A DNA stretch of 64,000 nucleotides from NCBI GenBank assembly GCA_018907035.1, contig JACCIC010000002.1:2749001-2813000 (forward strand), given 5' to 3'. How positions within the stretch are numbered: the first letter of the stretch is position 1; each line of letters begins with the position of its first letter. Of the stretch, positions 37,250-48,600 are shown piece after piece. The stretch comes from Sycobia sp. Sy_11. Its lineage: Eukaryota; Arthropoda; Insecta; Hymenoptera; Epichrysomallidae. The position numbers and the translations under genes were made by a program. The notes below the pieces were generated by a model, which was given only the letters and a program-made list of their open reading frames with translations, was not told where the DNA came from and did not search any database.

Positions 37250-39012
37250 ATGCAGTTATACAATATGCTGGTATTCATCCTAGCAGTTTTTATATCTTTT
37301 TGCAAGGGCCAAGCACCAAGGTAAATATATTGCAATATTAATAATAGATATAAACTATTTTTCAGCTCACTAACCACGAATTCATCATATTCAATAACCA
37401 AATAGAAATATAAAATTTTCATTTTTTCATTTCTTATTCTGCTTCGTTCTATTTTAATACTTATAAATAATAAGATTACGATCCTTCAGTGAGTATAATT
37501 TTTAAATACTCGTTTTATTTCAACATGTTTTTGAAATGAAGGAATTCTATAATCAAAGCTAATTCATAAGTGAAAGTCTTAAATTAGTGATAATAGTATC
37601 CGATAATATGAATATTGAGCAAAATAGTTATACTATTTAATATACTATATTTTTCCATTTAGTAATATACTTTTATTAAATAAATTAACTGATTTAGATA
37701 TATTACAAATTCTAATAAATATATATATATATTTCTTAGGGAAACCGGCAGTTATTCTACGCTTGGATTGGTTAGAACTTTTTCTGCTTCTCCTATTTTT
37801 TACAATCAAATATATAGAAGAGATGTATCCTCTCCTGAAATAGAAACATATTTAACAGAACATATGGAAGCACTTCAGGGCGAGACGTGGGTTATAACTA
37901 AATTAGTTATGTACGATTCAGCTAATCGAAATTTGAGAGCTTGTGTAGACGCTGAAAAGAAGCAATTGAATTTAAATTACGAAAATCTTGATGAGGATAT
38001 AAAAGAAGATTTGAAGCTAAAATGGCCTCGTTTAACAATAGACGGATCAGATATTGGTGACTGGAAAATATCATATTTTGAGCATGGTTCCTGTTATTCG
38101 GAAGATGCATCACTTTACTTCCGTAATGCTTTGGATCTGCATGATAAGTATAATATAAAAACTATACTTAGTAGTGCTGGAATTAATCCAGGAGGGAAAT
38201 ATGATTTATCTTTTATTACAAATACTATTTCGACGGCTTTGCAAACTCAAATAATTGTGAAATGTAAACATCCAGAGGTAAGATATGATATGTATAACTA
38301 AATTAAATGAAATCATGATTGCTCTATGGCAGTTAGAAAACTTAACAAAATAAATGAAATCAAATACATTTAAGGGAGAATGATTCAATATCACTTGAAT
38401 CGTTTCACACTGAGACGATGTAAAACATAGACAATTCTCCCAACAGGGAGAATCCTTTACTTAATACCTGAATTAAGCTAAATCACTTTTCTATTATAAA
38501 TTCTCACTGATTTGAACAAGTATCGTACGCGAAGAAAATGGTTACCTATCGGCCTACTGACGAGCGAAACAGGTAGTGGTTAACAAAAAGGTACGGACAA
38601 AATGTACAAATAGTATTTTTGTCCATTACTTTAAAAGCCTTTGTAATTTTTGAGTATACTCTCAAACCAATTTGTTTCTATATATCTTAGAAAGTAAGTT
38701 CTCAATTTTGGCCTAACCGTCTCTTGGAAGAATTCTCGATGTTTTGTATCATTGTGAAACAATTCAAGTAGTAGAGATTAATTCTCTCTCACATATATTA
38801 ATTTAACTAATTATTTTGAATAATATTCATTTAACTTATTTTATCGAATTTTATTTTAGTATTATCAAACGGAGGAGCAATATCTATACCATGTTGAAAT
38901 CTGCTTCAATAGGAATAATGATTTGACTGATTGCCCACAAAAGGCAAGTACAATATTCAAGTGTGAAACAAACAAACAAATTACTTATCCTTTGGTGCCT
39001 GAAGGTTACTGA
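37250..39012 (+). CDS. Secreted RNase T2-like pseudoenzyme B2
   Basis: Exons 37250..37320, 37740..38277 and 38860..39012 give 253 residues. Exon 1 is identical to B1, including the signal peptide. Motif I reads ETWVITKLVMYD (His to Thr); motif II reads DWKISYFEHGSC (His to Ile, Glu to Ser, last His kept). The stretch LNYENLDEDIKE and RLTIDGSDIGDW resembles the A proteins more than B1, suggesting gene conversion or recombination with an A gene. The rest keeps fold landmarks (SAGINPGGKYDLSFI, VKC, EICFN, DCP). Intron 2 is 582 nt with an inverted-repeat element. AGTAAA at 39058-39063 is the likely poly(A) signal. Confidence 0.85.
38374..38790. mobile_element. MITE-like element in intron 2 of B2
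   Basis: About 417 bp with roughly 70-bp imperfect terminal inverted repeats: left GGGAGAATGATTCAA ... CTTGAATCGTTTCAC ... GATGTAAAACATAG; right GATGTTTTGTATCATTG ... AACAATTCAAG ... AATTCTCTCTC. Same position as the B1 element, so it predates the duplication. Confidence 0.65.
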
Positions 39013-39099
39013 TCAATATATGGATGTTTTGTAACATAAGATGTAATAACATGTTTGAGTAAATTCATAATATTATGCAAAATATCTTGAGAGTTTATG

Positions 39100-39905
39100 A
39101 ATGTTAAAGTTAACCTCTCCATACGACCGCTGGATATATGGTTTTCACTTACTGATGAGACGAGCCGACCATTGACCACTGGGATCCTTCGCTCAGCGTC
39201 TCAATGTTATCGTAACATTATCCTAGCAGTTATCGTTCTGCCGAGAATTTTTTTATCTAGATGGATGACCTTTTTCCCGTTACTTGAAGATCAATGAGAA
39301 TAACACATGCAATAACTAGCACCGCCGACTAACAGACTATGCCGTAGAAGCTCGTGATACGTAGTAGCTCTCTTTCTTGCAGTGCCGCGATTCTTTTCTT
39401 ATACTTCTCGGCTTTCAACGCATTGACCTATATCTCCGGTCCGTATAGCATAATGGATTCAGCTACTCTTATGAGCAGACTCCGCTTACCGAGTACAAGA
39501 CCACCAACGTTGGTCATCAACCTACCAAGTTGCACTATCATTCGGTCAACCCTGTCCGCCCCTTTGGGGGGGGGGGATTTGGGGAATGAGGGATATTCAT
39601 TTCTCCTTACTTTTGCACTGGATCAGACCAATTAGAGCAGGTTGGAAATAGAGTTTCTGCGATATTCTGCAGTGTGCCGGAATCCAAGGTATCCATGTGT
39701 CCATGTGTACCAAATTTTCCAGCAACTACACTATATCCCAGATCCCATGGTTTCCTGTTCAGGTCCTCACAAAAGACTTTCCAGCATCAATGTTTGCTGG
39801 CCTCGATAGCTCGTCGAAGTCCTGTCTTGGATAACTTATGTTCAACACTCCATCAAGCCATGTCGTCTCCGTGTTTCCTAGCTCTCTGTCATAGCCGCCT
39901 ATGAC
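39100..39905 (-). mobile_element. Decayed R1-like non-LTR retrotransposon
   Basis: Minus-strand translation gives, in order, a pre-RT segment (LRRAIEASKH, then WKVFCEDLNRKPWDLGYSVV), an internal deletion, a thumb segment (SIMLYGPEI, VNALKAEKYKKRIAALQ) and a post-RT segment (SAVLVIACVILIDLQVTGKR). Stops and frameshifts interrupt it. The order and motifs fit the R1/LOA type; the RT core with the catalytic Asp pair is missing. Confidence 0.65.
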
Positions 39906-41339
39906 CGCCCTTACGTCTGAGATTACCTACAGAAGTCTAAAATTTACAACAGGGCGCTTAAAGCTGATCACTTCTCCCTGTTGTGTTGGCTTGGAGGAGA
40001 CTCCCCTTCTTCTTTTTGTTCAAGTGTGTGATGCAAAACGTCAACTATTTCTACCACTTTGGGCAGGCCTTCTTTTATATTGTTCTTAACGTTCAGTTTA
40101 CTTTTAAGCGCGTAGTCAGTAGCAGTACATAAAAATGAAGTTGACAATCTCAGTGACTCTTTTGTGAATCTCAGTTACCGACTTTGCACTGACTGTGACT
40201 TTTCAGTCACTGACAATTCACTAATGACTAATGCATATACACTAGTTTTTTTAGAGTGTAGGTCGAAATATTATAAATTCATCAGAGACTCAATAATAGA
40301 GATATATGTGATTATATTACAATTGTTTTGTTAAATTTTCATTGAATTTCTTTTAGAAAAGAAATTGAAAAAGAATTTGGACATGGAAGTGTAAATGATA
40401 ATAGTTTCCCTTTCTATTATATACCTCCACAACTTATTTCGTATAGAAAAATACAATATGTAGTCATAATTTCTTCTTCTACCACCGTATCTATATCTCA
40501 GTAAATTGTAAAATTGTGTGAATAAAGTATGTATTCTTGGTATATTCCCATTATTTTTCATTATGTTTGATAATTCAATTCATTCACAGTATTATTCTTT
40601 CTATATTTACCCCATGTGTTAAATTGTTCGATCACGTGACAGATTTTAAGAAGAAAATGTTACATGCAGTAAAGTCCCGCAAGATTTAGAATAATAAATA
40701 CTAAATGAAATAAATAAAAAATTACATTTTGTAACAAAATTAGCTTTCGGAAAATATCCATTCGGTGAAATTTTCACTGTCCTACTTAGACATCCATTTC
40801 TCACTAATTACGATTCTCTGTTTTCAAACCACATTTATTCAGGATGTTGGAATTCTCTTCATCCATCCACGAAACTACTGATTTCAAAGGCTGTGAGATC
40901 AATGATTACAGTGTGGTCATAAGTTCTATTCTATATAAGAGTTGTAGCATAGCGAAACCACAGTATATTATAAGAAAAAACTGACATCAAAGACATAATT
41001 TCTAAACATTTCATCACGTTGTATACATATTAGAAACTTTTTTAGAACAAGATATAGTCTACTATTGTTTTCTAATTACGGTCGTTTTGTATATAAATAT
41101 TTAAAATTTTTTTTTAACTTATCTCATTTCGATTCTAATTATCTGTTGAAAAATATTATTATAATGACAAATGTCAAAAATTAATATTTGATGAATTCTT
41201 TCTTTTCATTATTTTCAACCATAAGTTACTATATAATTAATTTTTATACATTCACATAAATGACTTATTGTGTGGTTTTTATCAGCATAATTCTTTACAA
41301 TATATATTTTTATCATTACAAATCATTAATACACACGAC
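39906..41339. other. Spacer with remnant of a further RNase-like unit
   Basis: 40230-40590 is similar to 36430-36745, the spacer downstream of gene A2, including the GTATGT(G/A)TT...ATTCCCATTATTTTTCATTAT segment that is the LINE target in unit 1. No RNase-like exon follows. The remainder is AT-rich without a recognisable gene. Confidence 0.5.
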
Positions 41340-41665
41340 AGTTCTTGAAAGCAGTGAAAATTCACCCTTTTTTGAAACCCTTGGTTTTAGAAAATATTTT
41401 GAATTTTTAACAAATGTGTATTTTAAAATACAATTGCCAAAAAACAGTAGGGTAAATAAGAAATCACCACTGAGCACAAGAGAAGTAAGTTGTATAACAA
41501 ATGGGCCACTCCCTAAAATTAGTAGAATGATCATGATTATGCTGATACTTTTACGAATGTGACCAAACTTCTGAGCATAAGGCGACTGATTTTCAGACAA
41601 ATACTTTTGTCTGAGGCAAGTGAATACGGGCTCGGCAACTTTAATTGTAATTATATTTGAAGTTG
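41340..41665 (-). pseudogene. Ionotropic receptor pseudogene fragment
   Basis: The minus strand reads TIKVAEPVFTCLRQKYLSENQSPYAQKFGHI, then a last membrane helix region (VIQLTSLVLSGDFLFTLLFFGNCILKY). This matches the C-terminal S2 lobe and M3 of IR5/IR6 (VAKPVFTCLEQKYYFENQSPYSQKF). The ESGIERVLQYY segment between them is lost, and no upstream part in frame was found. It is the end of an extra copy of the minus-strand IR subfamily. Confidence 0.65.
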
Positions 41666-43355
41666 AATTTTTTCCAAATTGTCTTTCACAAATGATTCTG
41701 CCATAGATTGTTGATCTTATAGAATCTTATAGAAAGTTGACCTTATAGATGCTGGACGAACTGGAGACTAACTTGTCCCCGTTTTATATTATTTATATCT
41801 TAGTATATAATACTATTGCTAAGGAGGGAGGTACTGATGAATGTAGATTATTTATTGCACTACCTGCGCGACCCTCATGACCGCCGATCGATGGGCACCC
41901 AACCTGGTTTTCCTAGGTTTTTCCCCGCCATTCTTCATTCCCTGTTTATAATCTAGGCATAAAATACCTACTATATATATATATATATTCTGAAGATGTG
42001 ATCCATATGACAGCATTTCAGAGTAACCACAACTTTAATGTGTGTCGAATGATAAGTAGGGCTGACACATCTGAATTTTTGTAGTACTTACATCGCCACT
42101 TCCACGTGAAGATCGGAAACTAAGTTCGCCTCCTGATAGAAAACTTTCATCGGGAAATTTAAATCGTTCTTTATTATCTTTATTATTAAGAGTAATAATA
42201 AAATTAATAGGGGAAAATGCCAACATTTTACCTATCATGAGCGTCTTTGCGATGATAATAACATTTTTAATAATACACAGAGCATGAATAGCATATGATC
42301 GCGTGTCTCACCTTTTTATTGAATATCTTCTGAAGATTCTGCAGGCCCGAATATAACAATCTGTAATGGAAACTTAACACATTCAATGAGGCATAAAACA
42401 GCGCATAAAGTATACGGATACATATCTTGTAGGATGAACGAACGCAAGACTTTCAATGTACTAGAAGGTAGATTGATGCTAAACTAGTCTCAGTAAGAGA
42501 CTTATATAAGAGTCGAGCAAAACGAACCACGTGACACGCTACGTAGAAAATAATGGAGTTAGTCAAGTTGGAAATTAGAATAGCAAGCGAAATAACGAAC
42601 GTTCTGGAAAAACATGGAGACCAATAACAATGAAACCTATTTCAGAAACGAGAACAGAGATGATGAAATGTCATGCGAAACAAAAATATTCTTTGAATTA
42701 TATTCAAATGAGAGGAAGACTTTGACTAAGCATGTTGAAACTTCAATAGTGACTTTTCCACTCGGCTTAGACGCTTGGCGTTAAACTACAACTGTACAGA
42801 TCTGAATAGGTCGTAAAAAGATAAATTCGTGTTTGATATATTAAATGAATCGGTATGTGTGGACTTGTTTACATTTTCGGATCTCTCTCAGACCATTTAC
42901 ACAGATCAGACAGACATTATTACATCAGAGTTAAGTAAACCATTAGATAAGGTTCGAAAAAAAATATTTTATAAAGCCCATTGCTTAGCATACCAGATTA
43001 TTTGGCGTTCTGTAGTACTGATTTAGTGTCCTTGGGTGTCGCTCAAGTTTGCCGCCCCCCCCCCCATCACCCGCCCAAGAAACGACACTGATAGTTTGAT
43101 ATATAATAACACTTGTGTTCTTCCGTTTCAGCTGGTGCTCACTTATATACTGTCAAGTATTATCAATGAGTTTATAATTCGTCAACTTATTAGAAAATAT
43201 GTAATAAATTTAATATGCTAAAAACTTTGCTGACAAGTTAAGGCGAGTAGTCTATCAAAAAACATATGCTTAAGTAAACGCAACGGTGACAGAGAAAATT
43301 GGATACTTTAATCATAATCATAATTAATAGATATGCCTATAGACGTTAACTTGCG

Positions 43356-43403
<48 letters not shown>

Positions 43404-43806
43404 GCAATTGAAAGTTTTATTATTATTTAAGATTCAATCCGTTCGTATTATAATCAATAATATTAGAAATAAAATAAATTTAATCAATAATAAGACATTA
43501 TATTCAAATAAACACATTATATTTAATTTTAATATTTTAACAATATCGGTATCAATATCGATAATTAGGAAGTTAAATAATATTAGCTGCGCATATCAAT
43601 AGATAATGTACTCTCAGCTTCGAGCTTAAATATTAATTTCAGATAAATACAATATTTGTAGTTTCATTTTCCATTAAAAAAATTAATTCGATCTTTTTAG
43701 GATATTTAGTTACTTAGGTAACTTGAGTCACAGTGCTACAAGCAACACATAAAATTTAACAACTTTTGATAGCTTACAAGTATTTTCATTTTCTACTAAT
43801 ACAAAT
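41666..43806. other. Intergenic
   Basis: Mostly AT-rich. It holds a poly-C run at 43056-43064 and an (AT)n tract at about 43357-43400. A 65-codon open frame at 42829 has no recognisable features. A short GC-rich block at 41865-41945 could be repeat-derived. Confidence 0.35.
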
Positions 43807-45600
43807 TTAATAACAATTTCTTATTATTTTATTGGATTTTTTTGCACAAGCTGATTTCAAAATACATTCGCCAAAAAATATTACAGCTGAAAAACCGTAA
43901 CTAAATAATGCAATAGAAATAAGTTGAATAGCAGAAGGACTTCGCATTTCAAGTTTCATAAAAGTAGATTTATTGACTTTATTATGATGTGTTGCGTAAT
44001 ATCTCAATACCCGTTCAATTCCAGATTCCTGAATCATACGGAAAAGTCGCCCAAACTTTTGAGAATATGGCGATTGGCTCTCAAAATAATATTTTTGTTC
44101 AAGACAACAGAATACTAGTTTTGCAACTTTAAATTTTATTTTATCCGAAAATGACTTTTTTATCATATAGGCTTGGACAAGTAATTCTGCCATTATACAT
44201 ATAACTTTATTCCCTAGATTTAAACTATCTAAACAAGACATATCATTTATTTGTTTCGCCTTTCCTTTTAGATTTTGGATATTATAATCATCTTTCCAAA
44301 AAATTTCTGCTTTAGAATTTTCGATTATATAAATATCAAATTCAGATTGATCTAAACTCCCGAATGTATCAAATGACTCTTCGTATATTCCAGAAATTTC
44401 CTTAATGTAATAAGTATAAAATACATTACTATATATCACTGATATGCAGAATAAATATAAAGACATCATATAATTAAAAAGGTTTTTTTTAGGATGTGCG
44501 ACAGGCAGACTAAACAGGATTTGAAATATTTGAAGCGGATTCCAATCTTTAATATTCACTTTTTTTGGCAGGAATATTCGAATTAGAAGACTAAGTATGC
44601 AAGGCAATAAAAAAAAAAAAATAATAATTGTTTGAAAAGATATAATCTGCCCTGGACTAACAGGTATTAAGGGAACAACCGCCACATATTTCAAACAGTC
44701 GCTGTCCATATATAACATAGTAATATTGCCTTCTGCGATTACGGGCTTTGGAATTGCAAATAGCTGTAGTTCATTTTTCGCTAATTTTTCGTACAACGTT
44801 TCAAGCGCTTCCGTATAGGATACGCCTCCTATTTCCACAAAATTTAAAGTGAAGTTCATTAATTCAAAGATAGTAGTTGTTTTTTCTATACCATAACCTC
44901 TGACAAAATCTATTTTTCCTTCTTGATTTTTTGTAACTGCTGACAGTATATCTATACTAATTAAACCTAGATTAATGATCTGACCATTGACATTACGCAA
45001 TTTATCTGGGAATAACTGCATATTTCTGCTACAAGTTCTGGTTTTAATTTCTTTATGAAATGGATTATAATACTGAAAAATACAGATATTTTCCATAGAT
45101 GTTGCATTATTCGTCACTCTTAAAATAGAAAAATCTAAAATGCGATTCATCCATGCATATGTAAATGCAGTTGTAAAAACTTCTTCTGATACTAAACTAT
45201 TATCGAGAAGCACAGATAAAATTTTTGGGCTGTTACAAGACTTAAACCTGTGTCAGTAGAAATCAATGAAGGTTGGAAAGTCGTTAACACCAAGATGCAG
45301 CATAATATTCATTGCATTGCAATTAATCTCTTCTTGATTTGAAATAACACTGAAGTCAATCATCCTAATGGAAGGACTTCTAACCATCAAAATTTGTATA
45401 GACCTTTCCAATTTTGTTGAGCCTACGTCTGAAGAACTATTAAAAAATAGATATATTAGTTTCGATTTTGAGTTCTGCTGAATATATAAATCAACTAAAT
45501 CCATTATTCCAGTTAAATTGAATGAACAATGAAGTTGCAATCCATAGGCTGACAGAATAATAATAGATTGAAGATACAACATTTGTTTAATAAACACCAT
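43807..45600 (-). CDS. Divergent ionotropic receptor IR5, intronless, with one internal TGA
   Basis: A single frame of 597 codons before the final stop, interrupted only by TGA at 45253-45255 (codon 116). N-terminal part: signal peptide (MLYLQSIIILSAYGL), then an N-terminal domain. After the TGA: SCNSPKIL, AWMNRILDFSILRV, FQYYNPF, LFPDKLRNVNGQ (S1 lobe), M1 around IIIFFFLLPCILSLLIRIF, M2 around LYLFCISVIYSNVFYTYY, S2 lobe (VAKLVFCCLEQKYYFESQSPYSQKF), and M3 (LISIALFSYGFSAVIFFGECIL). The TGA aligns with Ser in IR8 and Trp in IR7, and the frame is otherwise intact. Either a recent pseudogene or a gene read through at TGA-C; readthrough of a stop in an insect IR gene (Ir75a of Drosophila sechellia) is known. 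Start could be codon 1 or the Met at codon 7. Confidence 0.75.
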
Positions 45601-48600
45601 GTCGCAGTATTAAAATATTTAATATCTATTTATTAATAAAAATAGAAATGCTTCCGATTAATTTAATAATTTCAAATTTTGTCCGATAAAGAAACCATAC
45701 TTACAAATTTAATGGAATAATCCACTAGTTAGTAATGTTAGTCCACTATTAACAAAAAAGCCTTTATTTGTTCTTCTTATACGAGTAAATATGTTTAATC
45801 TATTATTTATCTATTAAATGTTTTTACAATAATTTTGAATGCCACAATCGTCGTGACTCTTTCGCAATCCTTTTAAAGAGATCATAGACCCCAAATAGAC
45901 AATATTTCGTATCTCTTAAAATGGCAGATATCTCACTTGATTGAGACTGCTCAGTGAATCTGGCTCAACGCTGCCGCACTGAATTTTGCGAGATCAAGAC
46001 AGTATCGCTCCATTTTTTTAGTGACAAAAATCAGAGTTATTAATTGCGTATAAATTTCTAAAACTCTTTGTAATATTCTTTAGATGAAATTCGTCATAGC
46101 CTTTAAAACTAATCATCAATAAATTCATACATATTAATAAAATTCACCTGTATTTTTCTTTTTAATTCTATATACTTCATGTAATGGAAGCGTTTATCGT
46201 TCTTCAAGCTAATATTGATTTCTATATAAACCCATTTTTATATCTCTCCGTTGCTTTCAAGCTATATTTTTGCGTTAAAATTGAAATCGAAATTCCTAAC
46301 ACTTCTTTATAATCCGAAAATAATGCAAAATACAAATCGTCAATATATTAAATGCCAGACAGTATTTTAAATAACAAATAGTATTTTGATACGCCTTAAA
46401 AATATTTTACAAGAGCTTATCTTTTGTATCTTAATTGTTTGAAATGCCAAGATATAGTATTAGTTTTATGGCAACATTCAATTTTACACTGACTGTAAAG
46501 TTCTTTTTTATCATTATATAATTTCACTTTCATAGAATTACATTAATAAAGTAATGTACTTGAAATAACAATTTTATTTCACTGCTAAGATTAAAATTCA
46601 TTATTAACCTGAAATATATTTAAAATTATATTTAATAATTTTAGTTAGATTTTTCTAACGATTGTTTTTTTATATTTCGCTCAGTGTTATTCTTTTAAAG
46701 GACATATTAATCTAGTGCAACAATTTATTTAAAACTGAATTCATTTAAAAATGCATGTCGATCAACGTTACATTAATAATGATTACTGTGTTTCTAAATT
46801 CCAAGCAATTTTCTTTAATTACCATGAATGATTTATTTATATATACAATAATCCACTGACCTGGGAAAGGCTTGAAATCGAAATAAAATTGTAACCTTGA
46901 TATGAGAGTACACTCACATAAGAGCGAATATTAGATTTCAATATATGTAAAATGGGTAACGCTAATTTTAATAAGATAAAAAGTAATGAAAAATAAGGTT
47001 GTCATCACCTATTTTTTTCATTAGCTTTTTTGAAAAAGAAATAAATGACAATCCAATGATTACAAGCCATTTGAAGTCTGCCTAGAGAAAAAAAATTAAC
47101 AATATGTCCCAGTTGTGTCATTCAGGTCATTCGTCGACACGTTACAGGCACATTATAACTTTAGGAAAATAATTATGCATTAACATCTTCGCACCATCCT
47201 ACATCACCACACTATTTCAAAAACACTTCTTTAAAAAAAATTTGGAGATCCATATATACCCCAATGGATAAATTATAGCTTTCCGACTCCCTGCTTTCAA
47301 CATTGATGTAATAAGTATACTTTCCCCTTCCATCATTCAACACTATTTGCAAATCATGAAATCCTTACGTGACCTTTAGCTGGAATACGAGTGATCCAGA
47401 AGCACAGCTCCCTCATTCCGCGTACATAACGCACGTGCACCAGCCACCCATCTGATACCAGATATGATCTAATCTGAGTTGGATAGATATTGCTATCTGA
47501 GTAGGATGATCATCATTGTGACCATGGTCCAGATACAATCTAAACAATCAGCGAACACCACTGATCAGTCATATTGTGCTAACAAAAACTGAATTTGTTA
47601 TATAGTATATCTACATAATATTATATTTTTAAAACTTATACTTGCCCTTCCATTTAACATATCCATATGGAAACTGTTGTCATGTCATTAGTCATGCTTC
47701 CGTCTTTGTTTCGAATGAATGAAATTAGACTTATAATTAAAGTTAGAACAGCATAATCAAATGCACAACATATAACAACGGCTTTTCACCCTGCTACCTC
47801 TCCACTTTCAGATCACTGTGGGTAATCTGAACATGGAGGCACTAGGTAGAGTGGACAACATGACCGGAGGTACTATCAGATAGTGGTTTGCATTCTCCAA
47901 AATACAGTAATTGGCCAATACCCCACCCATGTCCAGGAGGGACGGTTGAGCATTCCATCTTCCCACTGGCTAGTGCCTCTTCATTAGCGTAACGAATCTG
48001 TAACAGAGTGTTCTCTGTGAGTATATAACTCAGTGAGATCTAAGAGCGGTAATCGAACATTCTTTACAGGAAAATAGAGGGGGCTCCATTCAAGAACTCG
48101 GATTCGGTGTCCGGATAACATCAATGGGCTGCCGACGACATTTCTTGGCTCATATTTGACGTGACTACATACATTATCACAAACTTATGCGGAACTCTCG
48201 CTCCCGCATAACTGGGAGTAGAAATGAAGATGGATAATGTCACGCGAACTACACACTTGCAGAAACTAACAATCATATCCTGCGGTAACACGCATAACAC
48301 CCGAATCAGGCGGCACAACGTCTTAGTTTATTTTATCGCCCGCAATCTCCATCGGATGAGATTCAGAATGATAGAAGAGCCTCTTTTTACGACGTCAAGG
48401 AACTTTGCAAGCTTAATTTACTTGGTGTGATGGAGAATCTCACAATGATGCTTGATGGTTAGATTCTCATTGTATATAAAAAAGCCAGATATTATTTTTG
48501 AAATGCATAAGCTACTGCAAAAGCATTCGCAGTACTTGATATCTTGGACATCGGAGAAGCATAATTCCTAAAGCTATGCAGTGGTGCTTTTAGAGGTTAT

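Larger units (their letters stand above)
33224..39090. repeat. Segmental duplication unit 2 (genes A2 and B2)
   Basis: Second copy of the two-gene unit. It lacks the LINE (empty site near 36698-36720) and has about 400 bp of spacer at 36275-36680 that unit 1 lacks; part of that spacer recurs at 40230-40590. Confidence 0.85.

Noticed and set aside
42829..43026. 65-codon open frame
   Set aside because: No signal peptide, domain or homology to neighbours; length is within chance in this sequence.
45255..45300. A 43-nt GT-AG intron that would splice out the IR5 TGA
   Set aside because: Removing 43 nt shifts the frame, whereas both sides are in the same frame and align without gap to IR8. It is also too short for a typical insect intron.
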